From Alphaproteobacteria bacterium (GTDB taxonomy: Bacteria; Pseudomonadota; Alphaproteobacteria; UBA8366): a DNA stretch of 9,389 nt. Numbering within the stretch: the stretch's first letter is position 1; each line of letters opens with the position of its first letter. Below are positions 1 to 6,936 of this stretch, in pieces. The notes below the pieces were generated by a model, which searched no databases, was not told the DNA's origin, and was given only the letters and a program-made list of their open reading frames with translations. The stretch covers positions 1-9,389 of the forward strand of contig JAOTYV010000184.1 in the NCBI GenBank assembly GCA_029861675.1, read 5' to 3'. Made by a program: the position numbers and the translations under genes.

Positions 1-1
1 T

Positions 2-109
2 AAGAAGAGTCCTGTGCGCTATAAATTCTACCGCCATCGCTGCGGGCGCGATCAGAGGATCAGTGACCTCTGGGGCGACAAGGCGCATTTCGGAATCGCC
101 AAGCACTAG
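2..109 (+). CDS. C-terminal fragment of an unidentified protein (5' end outside window)
   Basis: An open frame runs from the window edge to a TAG at 107-109 and encodes about 35 residues. The peptide is basic and aromatic-rich, with segments such as YKFYRHRCGRDQR and SDLWGDKAHFGIAKH. It reads like a genuine C-terminus rather than a random frame, but I do not recognise the family and cannot assign a function. The downstream neighbour is on the opposite strand and converges on it, so the two genes end about 84 bp apart. The call rests on amino-acid composition only; the fragment is too short for any domain assignment, and a chance open frame remains possible. Confidence 0.4.
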   Translation, partial: KKSPVRYKFYRHRCGRDQRISDLWGDKAHFGIAKH

Positions 110-118
110 GGATATGAC

Positions 119-153
119 ATTCCGACAGCGGTTAGATTGCGGCCGTCCGGAAT
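119..153. terminator. Possible stem-loop between convergent genes
   Basis: The hexamer ATTCCG (119-124) is matched by its complement CGGAAT (148-153). Partial further pairing inside (ACAGC against GGCCGT, with a bulge) would extend the stem. It lies 10 bp after the TAG of the fragment at 2-109 and between two convergent genes, a typical terminator position. No T-run follows on either strand, so it is not a canonical intrinsic terminator. Confidence 0.25.
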
Positions 154-193
154 AATCGTCTGCGCGGTCTAGTAGAGGCCGAAACGGGCATTC

Positions 194-993
194 TCATGGA
201 ACGCTCCACAGATTGAGGTTTTTCAAATAGGCGCGCAATGGCGCCAATGCGTCGGCTTTGATTGCGAGGTTCCATCGACCCTTGGTGAGGTAGCCGATGA
301 AGCGAACATCCGTTGCGTCCCATTGCCGGCTGTTCCGGCCCTTTACATAGAGGATCGAGTGCATCAGGACGGCGTTCGCGCGCTCGGAATAGACCAGCCA
401 TTTCCGCTCCGGCGGGGCGGTGGGTGCGCGCCACTGGCCCAATCGTCGAGCAGGACGACCAGGCGGTCTCTTAGCTTGCCGCCCTGTCGGATCGGGAAAA
501 CCTTGAGCACCCGAATGGTTTGGATATCGGTGTTGCCCTTGCCTGTTGGGTTCGCATCGATCCTGCGGAACTTCAAGGTGGTTTTCGGCGAGATGCTGAA
601 ATTCTTGTTTTCGAATTCCCAGCGCCGGATCTGCCAGCCGTTGCGCAAGCGCCGGGCGAAATTGACCGGCGTTTGCCCCATCTCGAATGCCGCTCTCTTG
701 CGCCTCGGTTTCTGGGTCCGGGTGACGAAATAGGATCCGTCCGGCGCGGGCGCGAAGCTCAGCACGCGGTCGCGCGTATCGCCAAACAAGATGGCGGCGC
801 AGGTGATCTTCGGCAGGCTGGACAGGGAATTCCGGCCCTTGGCAAGATGCGCGGCCAATTCCTTGGTCACGACCTGTGGCATCGGCTTGGCGCAGGCTGC
901 CTGAATTGCCGCGCTGCTGCCATATCCGGCTGCGCCGGCGGGCATTGTCATCGAGCAAATCGAGAAGGCGACGGCACAGGTGAGGCGGATCAT
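194..993 (-). pseudogene. Small exported protein of unknown function, interrupted by an apparent -1 frameshift
   Basis: The 5' part reads from ATG at 993 and begins MIRLTCAVAFSICSMTMPAG, followed by AAGYG: a short basic start, a hydrophobic core and a likely AxA signal-peptidase cleavage site, so the product is probably periplasmic or secreted. A TTG at 1002 in the same frame is an alternative start. This frame stays protein-like to about 430 (LVVLLDDWASGAHPPP), then gives a low-complexity tail and stops at 364. The adjacent frame becomes convincingly coding at the same place (ERKWLVYSERANAVLMHSIL, later NLAIKADALAPLRAYLKNL) and ends with TGA at 194-196. Joining them needs a one-base (-1) slip around 411-430, which contains a GGGG run (CCCC on the coding strand). 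The composite would be about 266 residues. I do not recognise the family. A sequencing error, a real mutation or programmed frameshifting would all fit. Confidence 0.5.
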
Positions 994-1057
994 GGGGGGC
1001 AACTTCTGACGGTGAGCACGAGATTGGCTAAGGATCGGAACAGGCGGTCCAAGCGGA

Positions 1058-1087
1058 TTGATATACCATTAGAAAAATTTCCCTAAT
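1058..1087 (+). promoter_or_regulatory. Candidate sigma70-type promoter for the decarboxylase/hydroxylase operon
   Basis: A -35-like TTGATA (1058-1063, five of six consensus bases) is followed after 18 bp by a -10-like CCTAAT (1082-1087, four of six). It lies in the most AT-rich part of the window, about 100 bp upstream of the first operon gene. A dyad symmetry occupies the spacer and the -10 element, which would suit repression. A second TTGACA at 1099-1104 has only a poor -10 partner (GATCCT at 1123-1128). This was found by inspection only; the real start site is unknown. Confidence 0.35.
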
Positions 1088-1088
1088 G
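1067..1088. promoter_or_regulatory. 22-bp dyad symmetry, likely operator
   Basis: CATTAG (1067-1072) and CTAATG (1083-1088) are perfect inverted repeats around a central AAATTT. The full 22-bp element matches its own reverse complement at 18 of 22 positions. It sits between the divergent exported-protein gene and the UbiD-led operon and overlaps the candidate promoter. A dimeric transcription factor (MarR-, TetR- or LysR-type, for example) is the natural reader, but no regulator gene is in the window, so its identity is unknown. Confidence 0.45.
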
Positions 1089-1123
1089 TCCGATTAAGTT
1101 GACAAGGGCGCGGGTGGCACATG

Positions 1124-1139
1124 ATCCTGCGGGCAGGAT
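1124..1139. repeat. Perfect 7-bp inverted repeat with 2-bp spacer
   Basis: ATCCTGC (1124-1130) and GCAGGAT (1133-1139) are exact inverted copies separated by GG. The element lies 49 bp upstream of the first operon start codon. It could be a second operator, or a small hairpin in the 5' leader if transcription starts at the upstream candidate promoter. Nothing in the sequence decides between these. Confidence 0.4.
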
Positions 1140-1188
1140 GTCCCAACGATTGCCGCTGGGAGGATCGACGTAACGGCGAGACGGGTCT

Positions 1189-2607
1189 ATGACGGAAAAA
1201 TATTCGAATCTCGGCGTCATGGACACGCGGTTCCGCGCGGCGCTGACGCGCATGTCGCAGGAGGGGCGGGTGCAGACCTATACCGCGCCGGCCGACACCA
1301 ATCTCGAAATCGCATCGATCATGAAGCAGCGCGACGGCGGGCCCGCGCTGCTGTTTCCTGCCGGCGAAAACACGGCCATGCCGATTATCGGCAATCTGCT
1401 GTGCTGCCAAAAGAATTGCGAGGCGGCGTTCGGTGTCGACTATAACGGCATTCGAAGTCTTGTCGGCCGGGCTTTGAGCGAGCCGCGGCCGCCCGAGACG
1501 GTCAAGAGCGCCCCGGCGCAAGAGTGCGTATTCACCGAGGATTTCGATATCCGCGATATCCTGCCGGCGCTGTTCCACACGGACGAGGATGCCGGCCGGT
1601 TCGTCACCGCCGGCGTTGTGATCGTCCGCGATCCGGATACCGGTGTGCACAACGCGTCCTATCACCGGCTGCAATTGCTGGGGCCGAACCGCACCGCGAT
1701 CAAGCTCGATTATGGGCGGCATTTGCGGGCGGCGTTCGAGCGCGCGCAGCGGTCCGGCGAGAGCCTGCCGATCGCGATCTGCATCGGCACCGACCTTGCC
1801 CTGCAATACACCGCGGCCACCATGGGATCGCAGATGCCGGAGACGGCGGACGAGATCGCGGTTGCAGGCGGCCTCGCGGGCCGGAGCCTGCCGGTGGTCA
1901 AGGCGGTGACCCAGGATATCGTCGTGCCGACGGAAACCGAGATCGTTCTCGAAGGCCGGATCCTGACCGATGAGACCGTCTCCGAGGGACCTTTCGGCGA
2001 ATTCATCGGTTTCCAGTCGCCGGAGGGGCCGGCGCCGGTCGTCGAGATTACCGCGCTGACCCATCGGCGCAAGCCGATCTATCATGCCATCAACGGCTAT
2101 GGCCGGGAGACGGTGATGCTGCGCAAATACGTTCTCGAGGCCAGCCTGTTGCAGGTGCTTCAATCGGCGGCGCCGATCGTCAGCGACGCGGAGATGACCG
2201 CCGGCGGCCTGCACCGGTTTCACGCGGTGCTCCAGGTGCGCAAGACCATGCCGCAACACAATGGGCTGCAGCGGAATGCGATCCTGGCCGCGTTCGGCGC
2301 CTTGAAGGACCTCGATCTCGTAACCGTGGTCGATGACGATATCGACATCCGCGACCCGCACGACGTCGAATACGCCATCGCGACCCGGTTCGAGGCGTCG
2401 CGCGATTTGATCCCGATTCCCGGCGCGCGCGGACATGAATATGTGCGGGTCAGCGACGACGGCATTCGCACCAAGCTTGGCATCGACGCGACCGTCCCAT
2501 TCGAGGACCGGCACCGTTTCACCCGCTGCGGATTTCTCGACATGGCGGTCGACGATCGTGATCTCGCCGACGGCCACGACGCGGTCGCGGCGCTTGTCGA
2601 GGATTGA
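1189..2607 (+). CDS. UbiD-family prenyl-FMN-dependent decarboxylase (first copy)
   Basis: The 472-residue product is a UbiD-family decarboxylase, a cytoplasmic enzyme that uses prenylated FMN to remove CO2 reversibly from aromatic, heteroaromatic or alpha,beta-unsaturated acids. The hallmark SEGPFGEF at 265-272 carries two glutamates (E266, E271) matching the catalytic pair of fungal Fdc1 (E277, E282). NASYHR at 155-160 supplies N155, S157 and R160, matching the cofactor-binding stretch and catalytic arginine (R173 in Fdc1). H178 (GRHLRAA) and E222 (DEIAVAGGLAG) fit the metal/phosphate site. The C-terminal half has the usual VDDDIDIRDPHDVEYAIATR (381-400) and KLGIDAT (429-435) signatures. An in-frame TAA at 1171-1173 limits the start to ATG 1189; only a weak GGCGAG precedes it. 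It is the first gene of a five-gene operon. UbiD members are hard to assign by substrate, and this copy is only distantly like the second one. The family call is firm; the substrate is unknown. Confidence 0.93.
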   Translation: MTEKYSNLGVMDTRFRAALTRMSQEGRVQTYTAPADTNLEIASIMKQRDGGPALLFPAGENTAMPIIGNLLCCQKNCEAAFGVDYNGIRSLVGRALSEPRPPETVKSAPAQECVFTEDFDIRDILPALFHTDEDAGRFVTAGVVIVRDPDTGVHNASYHRLQLLGPNRTAIKLDYGRHLRAAFERAQRSGESLPIAICIGTDLALQYTAATMGSQMPETADEIAVAGGLAGRSLPVVKAVTQDIVVPTETEIVLEGRILTDETVSEGPFGEFIGFQSPEGPAPVVEITALTHRRKPIYHAINGYGRETVMLRKYVLEASLLQVLQSAAPIVSDAEMTAGGLHRFHAVLQVRKTMPQHNGLQRNAILAAFGALKDLDLVTVVDDDIDIRDPHDVEYAIATRFEASRDLIPIPGARGHEYVRVSDDGIRTKLGIDATVPFEDRHRFTRCGFLDMAVDDRDLADGHDAVAALVED

Positions 2608-2622
2608 TGTGTAGGCTCCTTT

Positions 2623-2626
2623 GGAG
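2623..2626 (+). promoter_or_regulatory. Ribosome binding site deciding the hydroxylase start
   Basis: GGAG at 2623-2626 sits six bases before ATG 2633. It overlaps the possible upstream TTG start at 2621, so it favours ATG 2633 as the true start of the HpaB-type gene. Confidence 0.6.
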
Positions 2627-2632
2627 ATATCA

Positions 2633-4090
2633 ATGATAAAAACCGGCGACAAACACCTCGAATTGCTGCGCGACGGCCGTGAGGTGTTTTTGCGCGGCGA
2701 GCGCGTCGCCGACGTGACCGACCATGTTGCGTTCCGCAATTCGGTGCAATCGGCCGCGGCGCTGTACGATGTCCAGGCAGCGCCCGAGAATGTGGACTTG
2801 CTTACCTTCGCCTCGCCGGAAACCGGCGACCGGGTGAACCGGCAATGGCAACAGCCGACGACCTACGACGAATTGCTGACCCGGCGGCGCGCGCTGGAAC
2901 GCTGGGCCGAGACCCATTACGGCTTCATGGGTCGGTCGCCGGATCACGTCGCTTCGTGCATCAGCGGCATGGCGATGGGCGCGGAGCTGTTCGACGAGTA
3001 CGACAAGAAGCGCGCCGGCGCGCTGCGCGACTATTACCGGTATGCCCGCGACAACGACCTGTTCCTGACCTACGTGATCATCAACCCGCAGGCCGACCGC
3101 TCCAAGGCTGCGCACGAACAGGCGGATGAATACCTCGCGGCGGGCGTGGTCGACGAAGACGGCGAGGGGCTGACCGTACGCGGCGCGAAGATGCTGGCCA
3201 CGTCGAGCATCATGGCCAACGAAGTATTCGTTACCTGCATTCAACCGCTCCAGCCGGGCGACGAAAAACATGCGCTCTCCTTCGCCGTGCCGATGAATGT
3301 CAAGGGCCTCAAGATCCTCTCGCGCAAATCCTATGAAGAGGCGGCGCCGTCGGTGTTCGACAATCCCCTATCGAGCCGTTTCGACGAGAACGACGCCGTG
3401 CTGTATTTCGACGACGTCAAAGTGCCCTGGGACCGCGTCTTCGTGAACCAGGATACCGAGATGACCCTGAAGCAGTTTCACGCGACGCCGGCGCATATCT
3501 TCCAGAACTACCAATGTCAGATCCGGCTGCTCGTGAAGATGCGCTTCCTGGCCGGTCTCGCCCACCGCATCGCCGAGGTGAACGGGACGCTCGGTTTCCC
3601 GCAGGTTCGCGAACAGCTCGGTCAACTCTCGGCCAATGTCGGCCTCGTCGAGGGGCTGCTCTATGGCATGGAGGCCAAGGGGCAATCGGTCGGACAGTAC
3701 TACGTGCCCGACCGGCACCTTCTCTACTCGGCGCAGGTTTTGACCCAGCAGCTCTATCCGACGGTCGTCAATACGCTGCGCGAACTCGCGGGCGGCGGCA
3801 TGATCATGCTGCCCTCGGGTGTCGAGGATTTTGCCAATCCGAAGCTCGCCGACTTGATCCACAAGACGCAGAAATCGCCGGCCGCCGCGCCGGAAGAGCG
3901 GGTCAAGTTCTTCAAGCTCGCCTGGGATGCGGTCGGGTCGGAATTCGCCTCACGGCACGTGCAATACGAAATGTTCTATGCCGGCGCATCCTTCGTCACG
4001 CGGGGGCACGCCTACCGGACATTCGATTGGACGGCGAGCGCGGCGCTGGTCGAACACATGCTGGACAGCTATCCGACGCCGACACGATAG
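2633..4090 (+). CDS. HpaB-type (4-hydroxyphenylacetate 3-hydroxylase family) flavin monooxygenase component
   Basis: The 485-residue product belongs to the HpaB family: acyl-CoA-dehydrogenase-like oxygenases that use FADH2 from a separate reductase to hydroxylate phenols and related rings. The length fits the family. The N-terminal domain contains HYGFMGRSPDH (95-105), the middle has INPQADRSK (150-158) and the beta-barrel contains GAKMLATSS (184-192); the C-terminal half is a helical bundle. R101 matches the substrate-contacting arginine of characterised HpaB (R100 in the Thermus enzyme, from memory). The Tyr four residues later is H105 here, and the partner His before the INPQ segment is Y147, so the active site is altered. 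ATG 2633 is preferred because GGAG lies six bases upstream. The gene starts 25 bp after the first decarboxylase gene. No HpaC-type reductase is visible. 4-Hydroxybutyryl-CoA dehydratase, a related family, is unlikely because its paired cysteine ligands are missing. The substrate is unknown. Confidence 0.9.
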   Translation: MIKTGDKHLELLRDGREVFLRGERVADVTDHVAFRNSVQSAAALYDVQAAPENVDLLTFASPETGDRVNRQWQQPTTYDELLTRRRALERWAETHYGFMGRSPDHVASCISGMAMGAELFDEYDKKRAGALRDYYRYARDNDLFLTYVIINPQADRSKAAHEQADEYLAAGVVDEDGEGLTVRGAKMLATSSIMANEVFVTCIQPLQPGDEKHALSFAVPMNVKGLKILSRKSYEEAAPSVFDNPLSSRFDENDAVLYFDDVKVPWDRVFVNQDTEMTLKQFHATPAHIFQNYQCQIRLLVKMRFLAGLAHRIAEVNGTLGFPQVREQLGQLSANVGLVEGLLYGMEAKGQSVGQYYVPDRHLLYSAQVLTQQLYPTVVNTLRELAGGGMIMLPSGVEDFANPKLADLIHKTQKSPAAAPEERVKFFKLAWDAVGSEFASRHVQYEMFYAGASFVTRGHAYRTFDWTASAALVEHMLDSYPTPTR

Positions 4091-4102
4091 AGTAACGAGA
4101 AC

Positions 4103-4108
4103 AAGGAG
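4103..4108 (+). promoter_or_regulatory. Strong ribosome binding site of the cupin gene
   Basis: AAGGAG at 4103-4108 lies five bases before ATG 4114 and is the best Shine-Dalgarno match in the operon. It fits high expression of the small cupin. Confidence 0.7.
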
Positions 4109-4113
4109 CCATC

Positions 4114-4494
4114 ATGGCGATCACCAAGGAACACAGGGAATTCTTCGCGCTCGACATGGAGAGCGGCTGGGAAGTGCCGACGGGCTATCCGGACGGCATT
4201 CAGCAGAAGATCCTGTCCGGCAGCCTCGACGAGGATGGCAAACGCGGCAGCCGGACGCGGCTGCTTCGGTTCGACCCCGGCGTCTACACGACCGAGGCCT
4301 TTGTCCACGACTACTGGGAAGAGGTCTTCCTCGTTTCGGGGGACCTGACCGTGGGGAATGACGCGAACGGCGACGGCGGCGAAGCGTTTGCCCCGTTTAC
4401 CTATGCCTGCCGTCCGCCGGGCACCCATCACGGTCCCTTCAAGTCGGAGGCCGGCTGCATGTTGTTGGAGACCCATTATTTCGATCCCGTTTGA
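4114..4494 (+). CDS. Small single-domain cupin, ChrR-like
   Basis: The 126-residue protein is one cupin barrel. Motif 1 lies around residues 56-76 (G56, H65, E69, then G76), keeping the H-x3-E-x6-G spacing; the first His of the usual HxH pair is F63. Motif 2 is PPGTHH (101-106), with H106 as the third probable metal ligand. The segments LLRFDPGVYT, WEEVFLVSGDL and RPPGTHHGPF resemble ChrR-type cupins, a group that includes the 2,4'-dihydroxyacetophenone dioxygenase class. A non-haem metal dioxygenase or isomerase acting on the hydroxylated intermediate is the natural guess in this operon, but small cupins also serve as sensors or sugar-type isomerases. It lies 23 bp after the hydroxylase gene and has a strong ribosome binding site. 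The cupin fold is secure; catalytic activity is inferred. Confidence 0.88.
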   Translation: MAITKEHREFFALDMESGWEVPTGYPDGIQQKILSGSLDEDGKRGSRTRLLRFDPGVYTTEAFVHDYWEEVFLVSGDLTVGNDANGDGGEAFAPFTYACRPPGTHHGPFKSEAGCMLLETHYFDPV

Positions 4495-4552
4495 CCGGGT
4501 TTGCCCGCGAAGACCCGGAAACCACCCTGCCGCGATTTGAGGTCCCAAGAAC

Positions 4553-6223
4553 ATGAAAGCGCCCGATCTGAAGACTCTGAAAGCCTACCTGGGGAGCGGC
4601 TTGAAACAGGGCGACGGTTACCCCGACCTGCATCATCACATCCTGGCGCTGGCGGAGCACGGGCGGCTGGTCGTGGTCGATCAACCGGTGAACAAGGATA
4701 CGGAGATGCATCCCCTGGTGCGCTGGCAGTTTCGCGGCGGGCTCAAGGAATCCGACCGCATGGCGTTTCTGTTCACCAACCCGGTCGATGCGAAGGGCAA
4801 TGCCTACCATGGTTGGGTGCTGGTCGCCGGATTGGCCGGCAACCAGGCGATCTACAGCATCGGCATGGGCGCGCCCGTCGAACAGATCGGCGAGAAATGG
4901 CTGCACGCGATCGCCAATCCCATCACGCCGGAGATCGTCGACGATCCGCTGTGTCACGAAATCGTCCAGACCGGCGAGGACCTGTTGGCGTCCGATGGCG
5001 GGCTCGGCGCCATCCCGGTGCCGATTTCGACGCCGGGTTGGGATTGCGCGCCGTTCTTGTCGGCGGGCCACTACATCACCTGCGATCCCGATACCGGCAT
5101 CCCCAACCTCGGCAATTATCGCGGCCAATTGAAAGGGCCGGGCCGGCTCGGCATGAACCCCTCGGTCGAGCAGCGCGCCGGCATCTATCTCCACTGGCTG
5201 AAATACAAGGAGCGCGGCGAACGGATGCCGACGGCCGTGGTCGTCGGCGCGCCGCCGGCGGTCTCGTTTACCTCGGTGCAAAAACTTCCCGAGAATATGA
5301 ACGAGATTACCGTCGCGGGCGGGCTGGTCGGGGCGCCGATCCGGATGGCCCGCGCGAAGACGGTCGACCTGCTGGTGCCGGCCGAGGCCGAATACGTTAT
5401 CGAAGGCTTCATCGAGACCGATTTCCTGGAACCCGAGGCGCCGTTCGGCGAGTCGCATGGCTACGTGAACTTGCAGGAGTTCAACGCGGTGATGGAGGTG
5501 ACCGCGGTGACGCGCCGGCGCAACCCGGTGCTGACGTCGTTTATCAGCCAGGTGACGCCGAGCGAATCGAGCACCATCAAGCGCGTGGCCTACGAACCGC
5601 TGTTCCTGCAGCACCTGCAGAGCACCCTGGGCATCCGCGCGGTGAAACGGGTGCATATGCATGAGCCGCTGACCAGCGTCGTCGCACTCGTGGTCATCCA
5701 GATGGCGCGCAATACGTCCGAGACCGAAATCTGGCGGGCGCTCTATGGCGCATCTGCGCTGCATCGCTTCGCCGGTAAATGGGTCATCGCCGTCGATGAA
5801 GATATCGACCCGGAAAACAGCGACGCCGTTTTCTGGGCTGCGTGCTACCGCAGTCAGCCGCAATACGATCTGCGGGTTCTCGACCGTAAGGACCCGGGCC
5901 ATGGCCCGCGCGGGCCGCGCGACGGCGGCGAGAGCGCGGCCGTTCTGATCAACGCCACGCTGCGCGGCGACTACCCGCCGGTCGCGCTGCCCAAACGGGA
6001 ATATATGGAGCGCGCGCGGGAGATTTGGGACGAGATCGGGTTGCCGCCGTTCGAGCCGCAGACGCCGTGGCACGGATATTCGCTCGGCGACTGGTCCGAG
6101 ACTTTCGAGTCCTTCGCGGCGATGGCGGTCAAGGGCGACGGTTTCAAGGTCGGCGATATCGTGGCCCAGCAGCGCCGGTCGGATGTCGAGATGAACGACC
6201 CCGTCGTCGATGAAAAAGAGTGA
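4553..6223 (+). CDS. UbiD-family prenyl-FMN-dependent decarboxylase (second, longer copy)
   Basis: The 556-residue product is a second UbiD-family decarboxylase, about 84 residues longer than the first and clearly from another branch. PEAPFGES at 294-301 carries E295 and E300 as the catalytic glutamate pair. PNLGNYR at 184-190 supplies N185 and R190 for cofactor/metal binding and catalysis, in the N-x-G-x-Y-R form usual in bacterial UbiD enzymes. NEITVAGGLVG (250-260) and VDEDIDPEN (414-422) are further family signatures. The extra length is mainly an N-terminal section (1-110) and a C-terminal tail after about 470 rich in charged and aromatic residues. GAGGT at 4539-4543 precedes ATG 4553 by nine bases. 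The gap from the cupin gene is 58 bp, the largest inside the operon, and the stop is only 3 bp from the next start. Two UbiD copies suggest two decarboxylation steps, two subunits of one complex, or alternative substrates; the sequence does not decide. Confidence 0.93.
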   Translation: MKAPDLKTLKAYLGSGLKQGDGYPDLHHHILALAEHGRLVVVDQPVNKDTEMHPLVRWQFRGGLKESDRMAFLFTNPVDAKGNAYHGWVLVAGLAGNQAIYSIGMGAPVEQIGEKWLHAIANPITPEIVDDPLCHEIVQTGEDLLASDGGLGAIPVPISTPGWDCAPFLSAGHYITCDPDTGIPNLGNYRGQLKGPGRLGMNPSVEQRAGIYLHWLKYKERGERMPTAVVVGAPPAVSFTSVQKLPENMNEITVAGGLVGAPIRMARAKTVDLLVPAEAEYVIEGFIETDFLEPEAPFGESHGYVNLQEFNAVMEVTAVTRRRNPVLTSFISQVTPSESSTIKRVAYEPLFLQHLQSTLGIRAVKRVHMHEPLTSVVALVVIQMARNTSETEIWRALYGASALHRFAGKWVIAVDEDIDPENSDAVFWAACYRSQPQYDLRVLDRKDPGHGPRGPRDGGESAAVLINATLRGDYPPVALPKREYMERAREIWDEIGLPPFEPQTPWHGYSLGDWSETFESFAAMAVKGDGFKVGDIVAQQRRSDVEMNDPVVDEKE

Positions 6224-6226
6224 ACC

Positions 6227-6922
6227 ATGTCGGATTTGGAACTTTCCTTCACCGTTCACCGGGGCAGCGAGACGACGCCGATCAATTTCACGCCCACCGA
6301 TCTGGTGGTCGCCGGGTGGACCGGGCGGGACGCGGCCGAACGGGACAAACACATCGCCGAACTGGAAGCGCTCGGCGTGGCGCGGCCCGCATCCACGCCG
6401 ATCTTCTATCGGGCGTCGGCGCGCCGGCTGACCACCGATGAACGCATCCAGGTTTGCGGGTCGGACAGCAGCGGGGAGGCGGAATTCATCTTGCTGGCCG
6501 ATCACGGCCGATTGCTGGTTGGCACCGCATCGGATCACACGGATCGCAAGGTGGAGACCTACAACGTCACCGTGTCCAAACAGATGTGCGACAAGCCGAT
6601 GGCCGTCGCGTTGTGGGATTTCGAAGACGTCGCCGATCATTGGGATCGGTTGATTCTGCGGGCGCATGCCTGGATCGATGGCAACCGCGTTTTATACCAG
6701 GAGGGCTCGGTAAACCGTTTGCTGCCGCCCCTGGAGCTCATCTCGACCTATACGGGCGGCGAGCGCCATCTCCCCGATGGAACCGCGATGCTCAGCGGTA
6801 CCCTGGCGGTGGAAGGGGGCATCCGCCCCGCGGCGCGCTTCGAATTCGAACTCGAAGATCCGGTGCTCGACCGGCGCATCGGCCACGGCTACGACATAGA
6901 GACGTTGCCGAACCGCGGCTGA
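6227..6922 (+). CDS. DUF2848 family protein (FAH-like)
   Basis: The 231-residue product matches, from memory, the DUF2848 family, bacterial proteins with a fumarylacetoacetate-hydrolase-like fold and mostly no known reaction. Segments typical of the family are VVAGWTGRD (27-35), GVARPASTPIFYR (50-62), GSDSSGEAEF (78-87), GTASDHTDRKVE (99-110), VLYQEG (155-160), LPDGTAMLSGTL (182-193) and FEFELEDPVL (205-214). Acidic residues in these (E84, E159, E208, E210) are candidates for the metal site that FAH-fold enzymes use for C-C hydrolysis, decarboxylation or tautomerisation of keto-acids. The start ATG 6227 lies 3 bp after the second decarboxylase stop, so the two are translationally close; AAGAG at 6215-6219 can serve as ribosome binding site. 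As the last operon gene it could act on the ring-opened product. Family assignment is strong; the reaction is inference. Confidence 0.88.
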   Translation: MSDLELSFTVHRGSETTPINFTPTDLVVAGWTGRDAAERDKHIAELEALGVARPASTPIFYRASARRLTTDERIQVCGSDSSGEAEFILLADHGRLLVGTASDHTDRKVETYNVTVSKQMCDKPMAVALWDFEDVADHWDRLILRAHAWIDGNRVLYQEGSVNRLLPPLELISTYTGGERHLPDGTAMLSGTLAVEGGIRPAARFEFELEDPVLDRRIGHGYDIETLPNRG

Positions 6923-6936
6923 TCGCGAACCGTCGT

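Noticed and set aside
1116..1130. Sigma54-like promoter (TGGCAC followed by TGC) upstream of the operon
   Set aside because: The GG and GC elements are 11 bp apart instead of the required 10, and the -12 part reads CCTGC, not TTGC.
1069..2739. Minus-strand open frame (556 codons) opposite the first decarboxylase
   Set aside because: It is a mirror frame of a confidently assigned UbiD gene, with no recognisable domain.
3494..3517. H288 and C295 of the hydroxylase have the same spacing as Fe-S ligands of 4-hydroxybutyryl-CoA dehydratase
   Set aside because: The paired cysteines needed in the N-terminal part are absent; that region has the HpaB-type GRSPDH, so a flavin monooxygenase is favoured.
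4439..6667. Long minus-strand open frame (742 codons) opposite the second decarboxylase
   Set aside because: It lies antisense to a gene with clear catalytic motifs, its translation is rich in Arg, His and Asp as expected of a mirror frame in GC-rich DNA, and it shows no family signature.
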